Part shown: positions 55,698-64,000 of the stretch, in pieces
Layout of the letters: the number at the start of each line of letters is the position of its first letter
Position numbering within the stretch: position 1 is the stretch's first letter
Source: Corynebacterium efficiens YS-314
Lineage (GTDB): Bacteria > Actinomycetota > Actinomycetes > Mycobacteriales > Mycobacteriaceae
Direction of reading: 5' to 3'
DNA: 64,000 bases
NCBI RefSeq assembly: GCF_000011305.1
Contig: NC_004369.1
Location: forward strand, 2,480,001-2,544,000
Notes under the pieces: model-generated
Database searches by the model: none
Told to the model about the DNA's origin: nothing
What the model saw: only the letters and a program-made list of their open reading frames with translations
Made by a program: the position numbers and the translations under genes

Positions 55698-56198
55698 ATG
55701 GACACGCAGAACAGAAAAATAGTCGTCATGGGGGTGTCCGGCTGCGGTAAATCCACCGTGGGCGAACACCTGGCCGCAGAACTCGGACTGGAGTACAAGG
55801 ACGGTGATGAACTGCACCCCCAGTCCAATATTGACAAGATGGCCTCAGGCCAGGCCCTCGATGATGATGACCGCGCCTGGTGGCTCGTCCAGGTGGGCAA
55901 GTGGTTGCGCGACCGCGACAGCGGTGTCATCGCCTGCTCCGCCCTCAAGCGTTCCTACCGCGACCTGATCCGCACCAAGGCGCCGGGCACCATCTTCGTC
56001 CACCTGCACGGTGACTATGACCTGCTGCTCTCCCGGATGAATTCCCGTGAGGACCACTTCATGCCATCCACTCTCCTGGACTCGCAGTTCGCCACCCTGG
56101 AGCCGCTCGGTGAGGACGAGGAGGCGAAGGTATTCGACATCGCCCTGTCGGTCGATGAGATCGTCGCCGAGGCCGCCGACTGGGTGCGCAACAGGTAG
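55698..56198 (+). CDS. gntK: Gluconate kinase
   Basis: A 166-residue gluconokinase of the P-loop type. The P-loop is GVSGCGKST (residues 12-20), and GDELHPQSNIDKMASGQAL, ACSALKRSYRD and EDHFMPSTLLDSQ are family hallmarks. It phosphorylates gluconate to 6-phosphogluconate. The ATG at 55698 follows AAAGGAA. A GntR-type operator lies upstream and the gene ends near a copy of the dispersed motif at 56208. It is a separate transcript from the glucuronide genes. Confidence 0.96.
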   Translation: MDTQNRKIVVMGVSGCGKSTVGEHLAAELGLEYKDGDELHPQSNIDKMASGQALDDDDRAWWLVQVGKWLRDRDSGVIACSALKRSYRDLIRTKAPGTIFVHLHGDYDLLLSRMNSREDHFMPSTLLDSQFATLEPLGEDEEAKVFDIALSVDEIVAEAADWVRNR

Positions 56199-56207
56199 CA
56201 CAAGCGT

Positions 56208-56220
56208 GCTTGTCGACGCC
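56208..56220 (+). repeat. Copy of the dispersed motif GCTTNTCGACGCC (intergenic)
   Basis: GCTTGTCGACGCC lies 10 bases after the gntK stop, outside any gene. It overlaps a small hairpin (ACAAGC/GCTTGT), so a role in termination is also possible. Confidence 0.6.
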
Positions 56221-56313
56221 GCGTCCCCCACCGTGCGCGCGTGCGTGTCACCCTCCAGTGCGTAAACTTGGGGTTCAGGTAACACACTTGGATACGTGAA
56301 AGGGCCCCATATT

Positions 56314-56874
56314 ATGTCTCGCGCACTGATTCTGGTTGATGTCCAGAAGGATTTCTGTCCCGGTGGGACACTTGCCACCGCCCGGGGTGATGAGGTCGCA
56401 GGACTGCTCGGTGCCTTCCAGCTCTCCCACCCCCAGGACTTTGACGCCGTGGTGGCCACCCAGGATTGGCATATCGATCCGGGCAGCCACTTCTCCGACA
56501 GCCCCGACTTCGTCGATTCCTGGCCCGTCCACTGCGTGGCCGACTCCGATGGTGCCGCCATGCACGAGAAGATCCACACCGACCGCATCGATGAGTTCTT
56601 CCGCAAGGGCCAGTACTCGGCGGCCTACTCAGGATTTGAGGGCACCGCGGTCAGTGATGACACCCCTCTGGTGGACTGGCTGCACGCCCGTGGGATCACC
56701 GATGTGGACATCGCCGGCATCGCCACCGACCACTGCGTCAAGGCCACCACCCTCGATGCCCTGAAGGCAGGGTTCCGGGTGCGTGTGCTCACCGGTTTCT
56801 GCGCGGCGGTGGATACGAAAACAGGCGATCGCGCCCTGGAGGAGATGCACACCGCCGGCGCAGAGCTGCTCTGA
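56314..56874 (+). CDS. pncA: Nicotinamidase
   Basis: PncA deamidates nicotinamide to nicotinate for NAD salvage and activates pyrazinamide in Mycobacterium. The 186-residue cysteine hydrolase has Asp10 in LVDVQKDF, Lys98 in RKGQYSAAYSGF and Cys141 in IATDHCVKAT, with metal ligands in QDWHIDPGSH (Asp51, His53, His59). The ATG at 56314 is preceded by AAAGG at 10 bases. A strong terminator follows. Confidence 0.96.
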   Translation: MSRALILVDVQKDFCPGGTLATARGDEVAGLLGAFQLSHPQDFDAVVATQDWHIDPGSHFSDSPDFVDSWPVHCVADSDGAAMHEKIHTDRIDEFFRKGQYSAAYSGFEGTAVSDDTPLVDWLHARGITDVDIAGIATDHCVKATTLDALKAGFRVRVLTGFCAAVDTKTGDRALEEMHTAGAELL

Positions 56875-56894
56875 GCAGGGCCGACGGACACACA

Positions 56895-56936
56895 CCACAG
56901 GACCCGGCCACCGATGATGGTGGCCGGGTCCTGTGG
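56895..56936. terminator. Bidirectional terminator between pncA and the DUF3618 gene
   Basis: An 18-base perfect stem (56895-56912 with 56919-56936) with loop GATGAT is followed by TGTTTTTCC on the plus strand. It sits between convergent genes. Confidence 0.92.
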
Positions 56937-56945
56937 ATGTTTTTC

Positions 56946-57221
56946 CTAACGTTCGGACAGCAGACGCTGGATCTCCCTGAGATCCCTGGACTTCTTGCGG
57001 CTACGCGCGATGCTGAACAGGATGGCACCGACGACGACACTGGCTGCACCGATGAGGATCTTCTGCACATCCGGGTCCTGCAGCTTCGCGGTTGCCTGTG
57101 ACTTGGCATCATCAACCAGGTTGGCGGGCTTGCCACGCTCGGCCAGCTCGTCGAGGGTGTTCGCCAGCTGACGGCGGGTGCGTTCAATGTCGCGCTGAAT
57201 GTCATCAATATTGCGTGCCAC
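56946..57221 (-). CDS. DUF3618 membrane-anchored protein
   Basis: A 91-residue protein with the DUF3618 N-terminal signature NIDDIQRDIERTRRQLANTLDEL and one membrane span near residues 57-73 (ILIGAASVVVGAILFSI), followed by a basic region. The GTG at 57221 lies 7 bases after AGGAG; an ATG at 57254 would add residues with no such site. From memory, Mycobacterium has the same protein (Rv2520c) next to bcp, which supports the start and identity. The function is unknown. Confidence 0.85.
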   Translation of the reverse strand: MARNIDDIQRDIERTRRQLANTLDELAERGKPANLVDDAKSQATAKLQDPDVQKILIGAASVVVGAILFSIARSRKKSRDLREIQRLLSER

Positions 57222-57370
57222 GGGGCTACTCCTGGTTGGTATATCTGCGGTCAACTGTTTTGTCTTAACGCGTCATGAAAACCCGTTACTGCGGACCCAT
57301 ATTACTTAACTCCTCACCTGAGCGTACGCCCATCCCCGAAAACACGACGGCACCCGCTATTGTGGAAGTC

Positions 57371-57847
57371 ATGACTGATGCGCGACGCCTTGATGTTGGA
57401 GACACCCCACCAGCCTTCACCCTTCCAAACGATTCGGGTTCCACCACCTCCCTCAGCGATTTCGCCGGTGAGCGCGTGGTGGTCTACTTCTACCCCAAGG
57501 CCAACACCCCGGGATGCACCAAGGAAGCCTGCGATTTCCGTGACTCCCTCGCTCAGCTCAATGATCTCGGTGTCAAGGTCATCGGCATCTCCCCGGACCC
57601 GGTGGACAAGCTGGTGAAGTTCCGGGAGGACCATGATCTCAACTTCCCACTGCTGTCCGATGAGGACAAGGCCGTCATGACCGCCTGGGGTGCCTTCGGC
57701 GAGAAGAAGAACTACGGCAAGATTGTCCAGGGCGTCATCCGCTCCACCTTCGTCATCGAACCCGATGGCACCGTGGGGTTGGCGAAGTACAATGTCCGTG
57801 CGACCGGTCATGTCGCGCGCATCCTGCGCGATCTCGAGGCCGCGTAA
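57371..57847 (+). CDS. bcp: Thiol peroxidase, BCP/PrxQ family
   Basis: A 158-residue peroxiredoxin with the peroxidatic Cys49 in ANTPGCTKEAC and the resolving Cys54 five residues later, the standard PrxQ pattern. It reduces hydrogen and organic peroxides with thioredoxin. The ATG at 57371 gives the typical length; a longer frame from 57275 adds an unconserved leader. It is divergent from the DUF3618 gene, and the regulator gene follows 12 bases later. Confidence 0.95.
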   Translation: MTDARRLDVGDTPPAFTLPNDSGSTTSLSDFAGERVVVYFYPKANTPGCTKEACDFRDSLAQLNDLGVKVIGISPDPVDKLVKFREDHDLNFPLLSDEDKAVMTAWGAFGEKKNYGKIVQGVIRSTFVIEPDGTVGLAKYNVRATGHVARILRDLEAA

Positions 57848-57859
57848 ACCTCAGCCACC

Positions 57860-58558
57860 ATGGATTCCAGTAGAGATTCAGACACGGCAGGAACAGCCGA
57901 CCCAGCCGACCCCGCCCTCGACGGAACCGAGATTCTGGTTCCGAGGCGGCGTCCCGCCCAGCAGCGCAGCCGGGAGCGGTTCAACCGTATCCTCACCGCC
58001 GCCCGATCGGTGCTGGTCGATCTGGGTTTTGAATCCTTCACCTTCGATGAGGTGGCCAAGCGTGCGGAGGTGCCGATCGGCACCCTGTACCAGTTCTTCG
58101 CCAACAAGTATGTGCTCATCTGCGAGCTGGACCGGGTGGACAACGCCGAGGCGGTGGCGGAGCTGAAGAAGTTCTCCCAGCAGGTCCCGGCGCTGCAGTG
58201 GCCGGACATCCTCGATGAGTTCATCGAGCACCTGGCTGGTCTGTGGCGGGAGGACCCCTCCCGCCGTGCGGTGTGGCATGCCATCCAGTCCACCCCGGCC
58301 ACCCGTGCCACGGCCGCCGCCACGGAGAAGGAGATGCTGGAGATCATCGCCGAGGTGATGAGACCACTGGCCCGTGGCGCCTCCTATGAGGAGCGGATGT
58401 CACTGGCTGGCCTGCTGGTGCACACCGTCAGCTCCCTGCTCAACTACGCGGTGCGTGACATCGGCAGCGGCCCGGAGTATGACGAAGCCTTCGAATCCAT
58501 CGTCGAGGAGATCAAGCGGATGCTCGTGTCCTACCTGTTCTCGGTGGCCACGGCGTAG
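57860..58558 (+). CDS. fasR: TetR-family regulator, FasR-like
   Basis: A 232-residue TetR protein. An acidic N-terminal tail (about 30 residues) precedes the DNA-binding domain with FTFDEVAKRAEVPIGTLYQFF as the helix-turn-helix. The position between bcp and acpS next to the fatty acid synthase gene matches C. glutamicum FasR (cg2737), as recalled. FasR represses fas and acc genes in response to acyl-CoA. The gene overlaps the acpS 3' end by 28 bases. The symbol rests on synteny. Confidence 0.82.
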   Translation: MDSSRDSDTAGTADPADPALDGTEILVPRRRPAQQRSRERFNRILTAARSVLVDLGFESFTFDEVAKRAEVPIGTLYQFFANKYVLICELDRVDNAEAVAELKKFSQQVPALQWPDILDEFIEHLAGLWREDPSRRAVWHAIQSTPATRATAAATEKEMLEIIAEVMRPLARGASYEERMSLAGLLVHTVSSLLNYAVRDIGSGPEYDEAFESIVEEIKRMLVSYLFSVATA

Positions 58559-58956
58559 CTCAGCACGCACACCGCGGTGGCGTAGTCGCCGTCGTGGCTG
58601 ATGCTCAGGCTGGTGGTGTAATCACCGATGCTCTCCCGGACCTGGGTGTCCAGCGACGGTGCGATGTCCAGGGCCACCCGCCCCCAGCGGTCGGCGCGCA
58701 CCTCGATCAGCGCCCACTGCACATCCTCCTCAGGTATCACCGGGGGCTGCCCGTAGATCGCCTGCGACCAGGCCTTGATGAAGGCCTCCTTCGCCGCCCA
58801 GCGGCCGGCCAGGTGTTCGGCGTTGCGGTTGCCGGCGCGTCTCGACGCCAGACGACGCTCCCCCGCCCCGAACACATCCATGAAGGAACTGCCCGGCTGG
58901 GCGAGTTGGTCCGCGAAGGCCGGGATATGGACGAGATCGGTTCCAATCGAGATCAT
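58531..58956 (-). CDS. acpS: Holo-[acyl-carrier-protein] synthase
   Basis: AcpS transfers the phosphopantetheine arm to the ACP domain of the type I fatty acid synthase. The 141-residue protein has Asp7 in IGTDLV and Glu57 in WAAKEAFIKAW, both metal ligands, and a C-terminal SLSISHDGDYA. It lies 6 bases after the MFS gene stop, so it may be co-transcribed. Its end overlaps the FasR gene tail to tail. Confidence 0.96.
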   Translation of the reverse strand: MISIGTDLVHIPAFADQLAQPGSSFMDVFGAGERRLASRRAGNRNAEHLAGRWAAKEAFIKAWSQAIYGQPPVIPEEDVQWALIEVRADRWGRVALDIAPSLDTQVRESIGDYTTSLSISHDGDYATAVCVLSYAVATENR

Positions 58957-58962
58957 GGGTTC

Positions 58963-60423
58963 CTATTCTGCCCCATCGGAGGTCCCATCCGTGGTGGGCA
59001 CACGGGTGATGAACAACCCGAAGACCAGAGCCACCACCGCCACGCAGGCACACGCGAAGAAGGCGGAGTTCGCACCGTCGGCAAGCGCCACCTCCTCCCG
59101 CACCCCGCGCGCCATGGCCGACTGGCTGACCCCGCTGTAGACGGCGATCATCACGGCGGTGCCGGCGGCACCGGCGAGCTGCTGGAGGGTGTTCATGATC
59201 GCCGACCCATGCCCATAGAGGTGCTTGGGCACCGATCCGAGGGCGGTGGTGATCAGCGGGGTGAACAGCAGTGCCAGGCCGATGGAGAAGAGCACATGGA
59301 CCGCCACCAGCATGCCCACCGGGGTGGTCTCATCCACCGTCGACAGCCAGAACAGCGAACCGACCACCACGATCATGCCGGTGATCACCAGCGCCCGGGG
59401 GCCACGTCGATCGTAGATGCGACCCACAAATGGTGACAGCACACCCTCCAGCAGACCACCGGGCAGCAGCACCAGGCCGGTGACCAGCGCGGAAACCAGC
59501 AGTGAGCCCTGCATGTAGAGCGGCAGCGTGTTCATCACGCCGAGCAGCGCCCCGAACAACGCCAACAACACAATCAGGGAGACCGTGTAGTTGCGGATGC
59601 CCAGGGGACGCAGATCCAGCAGGGCACGGTCCTGTTTCGCCAGGGACAGCTGACGCCAGACGAACACCACCAACGCCACCACGCCGACGGCCAGGATGAT
59701 CAGTGCGTTGCGGGCGGTGTCACCGCCGTCCAGGATCACCCCGATGGAGCTCAGCGCGTAGACCAGACCACCGAAGGCGAGGGCCGCCAACACCAGGGAG
59801 AGCACATCGAAGGGGGTGGAACGTGGCTCGTTGATGTTGCCGATCTTCACGGCACCGAGAACGGCCGCGATACCCACCAGTGGCACCATCACCCAGAAGA
59901 TCATGTGCCAGGATGCAACACTCAGGATCACCCCGGCCACGGAGGGCCCCAGTGCCGGCCCCACCGCCATGACCACGGAGATCAACCCCATGACCGCACC
60001 CCGGCGCGGGACGGGCACCACGGTCATGGCCACCGTCATCAGCAGGGGCATGATCACGGCGGTGCCGATGGCCTGCGCCACGCGGGCGCCCAGCATGATG
60101 GGGAAGGTCGGTGCCAGGGCGGCGATGACGGTACCCAGCAGGAAGACCGCGGTGGCGAAGATGAACACCTGTCGGGTGGTGAACCGCTCCAGGATCCACC
60201 CGGTGGCGGGCAGGACCACGGCCATGGTGAGCATGAAACCGGTGAGCAGCCACTGCGCGGTGTTCGCCTCGATCGAATAGTCCGCCATGATCGCCGGCAG
60301 CGCCACCGCCAGGGTGGTCTCGTTGAGCATCATCACAAAGGCGGTGAACACCAGGACGGCGAGGATGAGCACGACGGGCCTGGGGATGACGGTGTTATCC
60401 GGGTTGGTCTTGGTGGAGGTCAT
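58963..60423 (-). CDS. MFS multidrug exporter, DHA2 family (LmrB-like)
   Basis: A 486-residue protein with 14 predicted spans, characteristic of DHA2. It has MNETTLAVALPAI in the first span region (motif D1-like), WLLTGFMLTMAVVLPATGWI, and motif C in the fifth span GPALGPSVAGVIL. It probably exports drugs or cell-envelope precursors by proton exchange. The ATG at 60423 begins MTSTKTNPDNTV. It is the first gene of a short operon with acpS. Substrates cannot be inferred. Confidence 0.92.
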   Translation of the reverse strand: MTSTKTNPDNTVIPRPVVLILAVLVFTAFVMMLNETTLAVALPAIMADYSIEANTAQWLLTGFMLTMAVVLPATGWILERFTTRQVFIFATAVFLLGTVIAALAPTFPIMLGARVAQAIGTAVIMPLLMTVAMTVVPVPRRGAVMGLISVVMAVGPALGPSVAGVILSVASWHMIFWVMVPLVGIAAVLGAVKIGNINEPRSTPFDVLSLVLAALAFGGLVYALSSIGVILDGGDTARNALIILAVGVVALVVFVWRQLSLAKQDRALLDLRPLGIRNYTVSLIVLLALFGALLGVMNTLPLYMQGSLLVSALVTGLVLLPGGLLEGVLSPFVGRIYDRRGPRALVITGMIVVVGSLFWLSTVDETTPVGMLVAVHVLFSIGLALLFTPLITTALGSVPKHLYGHGSAIMNTLQQLAGAAGTAVMIAVYSGVSQSAMARGVREEVALADGANSAFFACACVAVVALVFGLFITRVPTTDGTSDGAE

Positions 60424-60625
60424 GGTGGACCGCGGATCCTTTCATGTCACGGGGGGGTGGGACCTGTCAAGGTTGATGCGACCAGGAGATCCTATCAGCG
60501 TCCCCACGATCCCGTTCCGCAGCCAGCCGGGCCATAAAGCCGGGCCCACCGTGGACATACCTGCCCTGTTGCCCGTACCCAGAAAAACTGTAGCGATTCG
60601 GGATTCACAGGCGCATAATTACCGC

Positions 60626-61670
60626 ATGGAACATTCCCGGCCCACCGGGCCGATGGGGTCAACCGAACCGACCCCACAGTCCACGGACACCTCATCACCT
60701 GCACCCGAGGATCCCGCAGACCCCCCAGAAGCCCCGGACCAACCCACCCATTCCCCCTCGTGGCTGCTGGCACTCGGTGCGCTGGGAGTGGTCTTCGGTG
60801 ACATCGGCACCAGCCCCCTGTATGCGCTCCACACTGCCTTCAGCATGGAGCACAATGCTGTCACCATCGCCCCGGACAATGTCTACGGCCTGGCGGTGAC
60901 CGGGAACCTCCTGCTGGTCACCGTGTTGTTCTCACTGTTCGCTGCCCGGGTATGGCACTGGGCTGCGTGGAGGATCTCGCTCTTCGCCGTCATCATGGGC
61001 TCGGTGGAGATCTGGTTGTTCTCCGCCAGTGCCACGAAGCTTTTCGACGGTGGGTGGCTGCCCCTGTTGATCGCGCTGATCCTGATGGTGGTGATGACAA
61101 CCTGGGAATCAGGCAGCCGGCATGTCGCCCGGACCCGCAGAGCGCTGGAGGGCCCACTGCACCAGTTTATGGCATCCCTCCCCCACCGGCAGATCCGTCG
61201 GGTTCCCGGGGTGGCGGTGTTCCCGCATGCATCAGCAGGGACGACACCCCTGGCGCTGGTCAAATTCGTCACCGATTTCCACATCCTCCCCGGACATGTG
61301 GTCATCGTGCGGATCATCCACGAGAATGTCCCCCATATACAGCCCGGTGATCGGATAACGGTGGATGAGGTGGGCTCCGCCTCAGACGGGATCGTCCACG
61401 TGGGGATCCGGGTGGGTTTCACCGATGATCAGGACATCCCCCGCAACCTCGCCCTGGCTGTCGATACGACCCCCGAGTTGACGATCGATCTTGAGCAGGC
61501 ATCCTATGTGCTGTCGGTACTGACGCTACGTCCATCGCGGGTGTCCCGCCTGCGCGACTGGCGGCAGAGACTGTTCCTCAGCCTGGAGAAGAACCAGGCC
61601 AACCGGACCGAGATCTTCCACCCCCCCACCCACCCGCACCATTGTGCTGGGCACCGAACTGCATCTGTAA
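60626..61670 (+). pseudogene. Kup potassium transporter, internally deleted and frameshifted
   Basis: The first part, LALGALGVVFGDIGTSPLYALHTAF, is the typical Kup start. At residues 86-90 (near 60884-60895) DNVYG runs straight into LAVTGNLLLVTVLF, which belongs near the end of the membrane domain. The NGEGGI region and about eight or nine spans (some 250-plus residues) are thus missing in frame. The C-terminal domain follows normally until C7 at 61621-61627, where one extra C shifts the frame. Reading after the shift gives TRTIVLGTELHL and a TAA at 61668, the natural Kup end. In the frame actually open, translation continues to 61753, overlapping the fatty acid synthase stop. The ATG at 60626 lies 6 bases after CATAAT and could be leaderless. 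It cannot transport potassium. Confidence 0.85.
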
Positions 61671-61695
61671 TCCACCCGGAACTGTGGGAAAGGCG

Positions 61696-61737
61696 AAACC
61701 CGCCCTGCGGACCACCAACGGTCCACAGGGCGGGTTT
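61696..61737. terminator. Bidirectional terminator between kup remnant and fas
   Basis: The stem AAACCCGCCCTG / CAGGGCGGGTTT (61696-61707 with 61726-61737) has inner GGACC/GGTCC pairs. It lies between two convergent genes, just after the original kup stop. Confidence 0.85.
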
Positions 61738-61749
61738 GGCGCACCGGGT

Positions 61750-64000
61750 TTAGCCTTCGTAACCGGTCGGCTTGAGGACACCGTCGACAAGCCGGGCGCG
61801 GGAGTCGAGCAGCACGGCCGCCTCGATCTCACGGGCCGCACCGGCCTGGACGCCGAGGTTGCGCTCGACGGGGCGCTCATAGAGCACACCACCGTGCATG
61901 CCGGCGACGATGCGGCGCAGACCTGCATCCTCGCGGGCGGTGGCGGCGGCGCGCCACTGCTCGGCGGCGTCGTCGCCACGCTCGACGCGGACCGCCTCGT
62001 GGAAGGCATCCGGGTGCACGACCGCGACCAGCGCGGAGACGTGACCGAAACCAAGCGAGGTCACCAGACCGGCCTTCGGCGCCTTGGACGAGAGGTCCAG
62101 CGGCTTGCGCAGCCACACCAGGTGCTGGTGGCGGGCCAGAACCGGGTCGACGCAGTCCAGTGCACGGTTGGCCGGGACGATGCCGGAGCGCAGCACCTGG
62201 GTGAGGCCGATGAGCTGGAAGGCTGCGGCACCACCCTTGGCGTGGCCGGTCAGGGACTTCTGGGACACCACATACAGCGGGTTGCCCGGGGTCCGGCCGA
62301 TCGCGGCGGCGATGCGCTCGTGCATGTCGGATTCGTTCGGGTCATTGGCGTTGGTGGAGGTGTCGTGCTTGGAGATGATCGAGATCTCATCAGCGGTCAC
62401 ACCCACCTCGGCCAGTGCGTGGACCAGGCGCGATTCCACACCGTCACGGGCGGCACTGAGCGCACCCAGGCCGGGGGCCGGGATGGAGGTGTGCGCACCG
62501 TCGGCAAAGGACTCCGCGAAACCGACGACACCGAGGACCGGCAGTCCCATGTCGGCGGCGAGGGAGGCACGCGCCAGCAGGATGGTGCCACCACCCTCGG
62601 ACTCGATGAACCCACCACGGCGGCGGTCGTTGGCGCGGGAGAAGAAGCGGTGCTCGATGCCCTTGCGTTCCATCTCCGCGGAATCGGCGGTGGCCGCCAT
62701 GTCACCGAAGCCGGTGATACCCTCCACGGACAGTGTATCGAAACCACCGGTGACCACGAAGTCGGCCTTGCCCACACGGATCTTGTCCAGACCCTCCTCC
62801 ACGGACACAGCCGCGGTGGCGCACGCGGCCACCGGGTGGATCATCTGGCCGTAGCCACCGACGTAGGACTGCATGACGTGCGCGGCCACCACGTTCGGCA
62901 GGGCCTCCTGCAGAACATCGTTGGCGCGCGGCTCGGCCAGCAGACGGTCGACGTAGATACCGCGCAGGGATTCCATGCCACCCATGCCGGTGCCCTGGGT
63001 GGAGGACACGCGTGCCGGGTGGATGGCTGCGAGCAGCTCCGCCGGGTCGAAACCGGAGGATAGGAACGCATCCACGGTGCAGACGATGTTCCACAGTGCC
63101 ACGGTGTCGAGGTTGTCGATCATGTCGGCCGGGATACCCCAGACGGCAGGGTCGAAGTCCTTGGGCACCTGGCCACCGACGAAGCGGGTCATGGCCATGC
63201 GGCGTGGCACGCGGATGGCGGAACCGGCCTTGCGGGTGACCGACCACTCACCATCGGCCTCGTTGTAGGAGGCGGTGGTCAGCTCCGGTTCGGACTCCAC
63301 ATAGGTCAGTGCCTCCTCGCGGGACCCGACCGAGAAGGTCAGGTCGTGGTCGAGGTAGACGGTGGTCAGCTCGGGGGCGAAGTTGTCGAACATGCCGTAG
63401 GCGGGCATGTCGTGGTAGCGGCGCACACCCACACGTGCCAGGACCTCGTCGTGGAAGCGCTCGTAGATGTCCTCCTCGGCGATGGCCTCGTCATTGGCGT
63501 CGTACCAGCCAGGTGTCGGGTCCTCATCCCAGTGGATCAGTCCCGTGGTCCAGGCCAGTTCGATGACACCGGCGGCGGACAGCTCGCCGGAGACCTCGAC
63601 GTCGAAACGCGTACGGGCGGAACCGACCGGTCCGAGCTCGCCGGCACCGACGATGACCACCATGCCGTCCAGCGACTGGGTGACCTGACCGTCGAAGTCC
63701 GGGGTGGTCTGCACAATCGGGCGGTACGGGGTGGGCAGTGCCGCGATGGTGCGGGGCTTGTCCATCTCCTCGGCCGGTGCCTGTTCCAGTGCACGGGCCA
63801 TCTCCGCGAGGTTGATGTCGGACTCCCCCAGGCCACCGGTGAAGTCAACGGTGATCGGGGACTGCGCGGCCTCCTCACGGACCTCAGCAGCAACCTGGGA
63901 GATAAGCTTCTCGGCGATCTCCCCGGTGGAGTAGGTCTCCACGCCGGCTTCCTCGGCGGCGGCCACGAGCGGGTCGTTGCCACCCATGAGGCCGGTGCCA
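61750..64000 (-). CDS. fas: Type I fatty acid synthase, C-terminal part (partial, 5' end outside window)
   Basis: About 750 residues of the giant cytosolic multidomain synthase. The seen part holds the end of the ketoreductase region (DGMVVIVGAGELGPVGSART) and the complete ketosynthase domain. The KS Cys lies in PVAACATAAVS, and the two KS His in SKHDTSTNAND and SLTGHAKGGAA. The short tail after the KS is as in C. glutamicum FasA/FasB, with no further ACP. The frame is open to the right edge, so the gene continues beyond it. FasA or FasB cannot be told here, although the acpS and fasR neighbours fit the FasB locus of C. glutamicum. In corynebacteria this enzyme makes all straight-chain fatty acids, including precursors of mycolates. 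Confidence 0.96.
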   Translation of the reverse strand, partial: GTGLMGGNDPLVAAAEEAGVETYSTGEIAEKLISQVAAEVREEAAQSPITVDFTGGLGESDINLAEMARALEQAPAEEMDKPRTIAALPTPYRPIVQTTPDFDGQVTQSLDGMVVIVGAGELGPVGSARTRFDVEVSGELSAAGVIELAWTTGLIHWDEDPTPGWYDANDEAIAEEDIYERFHDEVLARVGVRRYHDMPAYGMFDNFAPELTTVYLDHDLTFSVGSREEALTYVESEPELTTASYNEADGEWSVTRKAGSAIRVPRRMAMTRFVGGQVPKDFDPAVWGIPADMIDNLDTVALWNIVCTVDAFLSSGFDPAELLAAIHPARVSSTQGTGMGGMESLRGIYVDRLLAEPRANDVLQEALPNVVAAHVMQSYVGGYGQMIHPVAACATAAVSVEEGLDKIRVGKADFVVTGGFDTLSVEGITGFGDMAATADSAEMERKGIEHRFFSRANDRRRGGFIESEGGGTILLARASLAADMGLPVLGVVGFAESFADGAHTSIPAPGLGALSAARDGVESRLVHALAEVGVTADEISIISKHDTSTNANDPNESDMHERIAAAIGRTPGNPLYVVSQKSLTGHAKGGAAAFQLIGLTQVLRSGIVPANRALDCVDPVLARHQHLVWLRKPLDLSSKAPKAGLVTSLGFGHVSALVAVVHPDAFHEAVRVERGDDAAEQWRAAATAREDAGLRRIVAGMHGGVLYERPVERNLGVQAGAAREIEAAVLLDSRARLVDGVLKPTGYEG

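Overview
The window is chromosomal DNA from a high-GC member of the genus Corynebacterium, close to the C. glutamicum / C. efficiens group. Three things show this. There is a type I fatty acid synthase at the right edge, with acpS and a FasR-like regulator beside it. The methionine gene metB carries a McbR-type operator (TAGAC-N6-GTCTA). Gene order matches Corynebacterium and Mycobacterium, as recalled: ssb, ettA, thioesterase, Rv2474c-like gene and glbO in one block, and DUF3618, bcp, acpS and fas in another. Starts are a mix of ATG, GTG and TTG, usually behind AGGAG-like ribosome binding sites.

Layout. Positions 1-10.1 kb hold an oligopeptide-type ABC transporter operon (lipoprotein, two permeases, fused ATPase) ending in a CMD/AhpD-type carboxymuconolactone decarboxylase fusion. 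It is divergent from a FAD/NAD(P)-binding protein and a class III aminotransferase, and a perfect McbR box lies between, so the unit is probably tied to sulfur supply. Positions 10.1-14.8 kb hold an SDR, a TetR regulator, a small membrane protein and a two-component system. A 49-codon secreted peptide sits between the kinase and the response regulator and overlaps the regulator by ATGA. Positions 14.9-25.6 kb are core genome: metB, an ABC ATPase, glbO, a chromate transporter, the Rv2474c-like gene, a thioesterase, ettA, ssb, a CopD/CtaG fusion and tRNA-Arg.

Positions 25.9-39 kb are accessory. They hold a dicarboxylate transporter interrupted by an amber codon, an asparaginase / NodB-type deacetylase / small Cys-rich protein operon, and a complete lactate racemase system (larA-larE-larB facing nrdD-nrdG-larC, with larC coupled to nrdG). 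After tRNA-His come an 18-residue leucine-rich ORF with its own terminator and a BLUF blue-light receptor behind an 87-residue partner. Positions 39-47 kb hold a hydroxypyruvate isomerase-like protein, an SDR, orn, an esterase, an L,D-transpeptidase, two identical tRNA-Lys genes, a TspO remnant, a lipoprotein and glutaminase.

Positions 47.4-56.2 kb are a glucuronide catabolism cluster: LacI regulator, uxaC, uxuB, uidA, a GPH transporter fused to a cytidylate-kinase-like domain, and gntK behind a GntR-type operator. Both uidA and the transporter carry single-base frameshifts. Positions 56.3-64 kb hold pncA, DUF3618, bcp, fasR, acpS, an MFS exporter, a Kup potassium transporter with a large internal deletion plus a C-tract frameshift, and the 3' part of the fatty acid synthase.

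The most unexpected signals are five. They are the coupled secreted peptide in the two-component operon, a dispersed 13-base motif GCTTNTCGACGCC with eight exact copies, the BLUF operon, the transporter-kinase-like fusion, and a structure of mutually exclusive hairpins between larB and larC.
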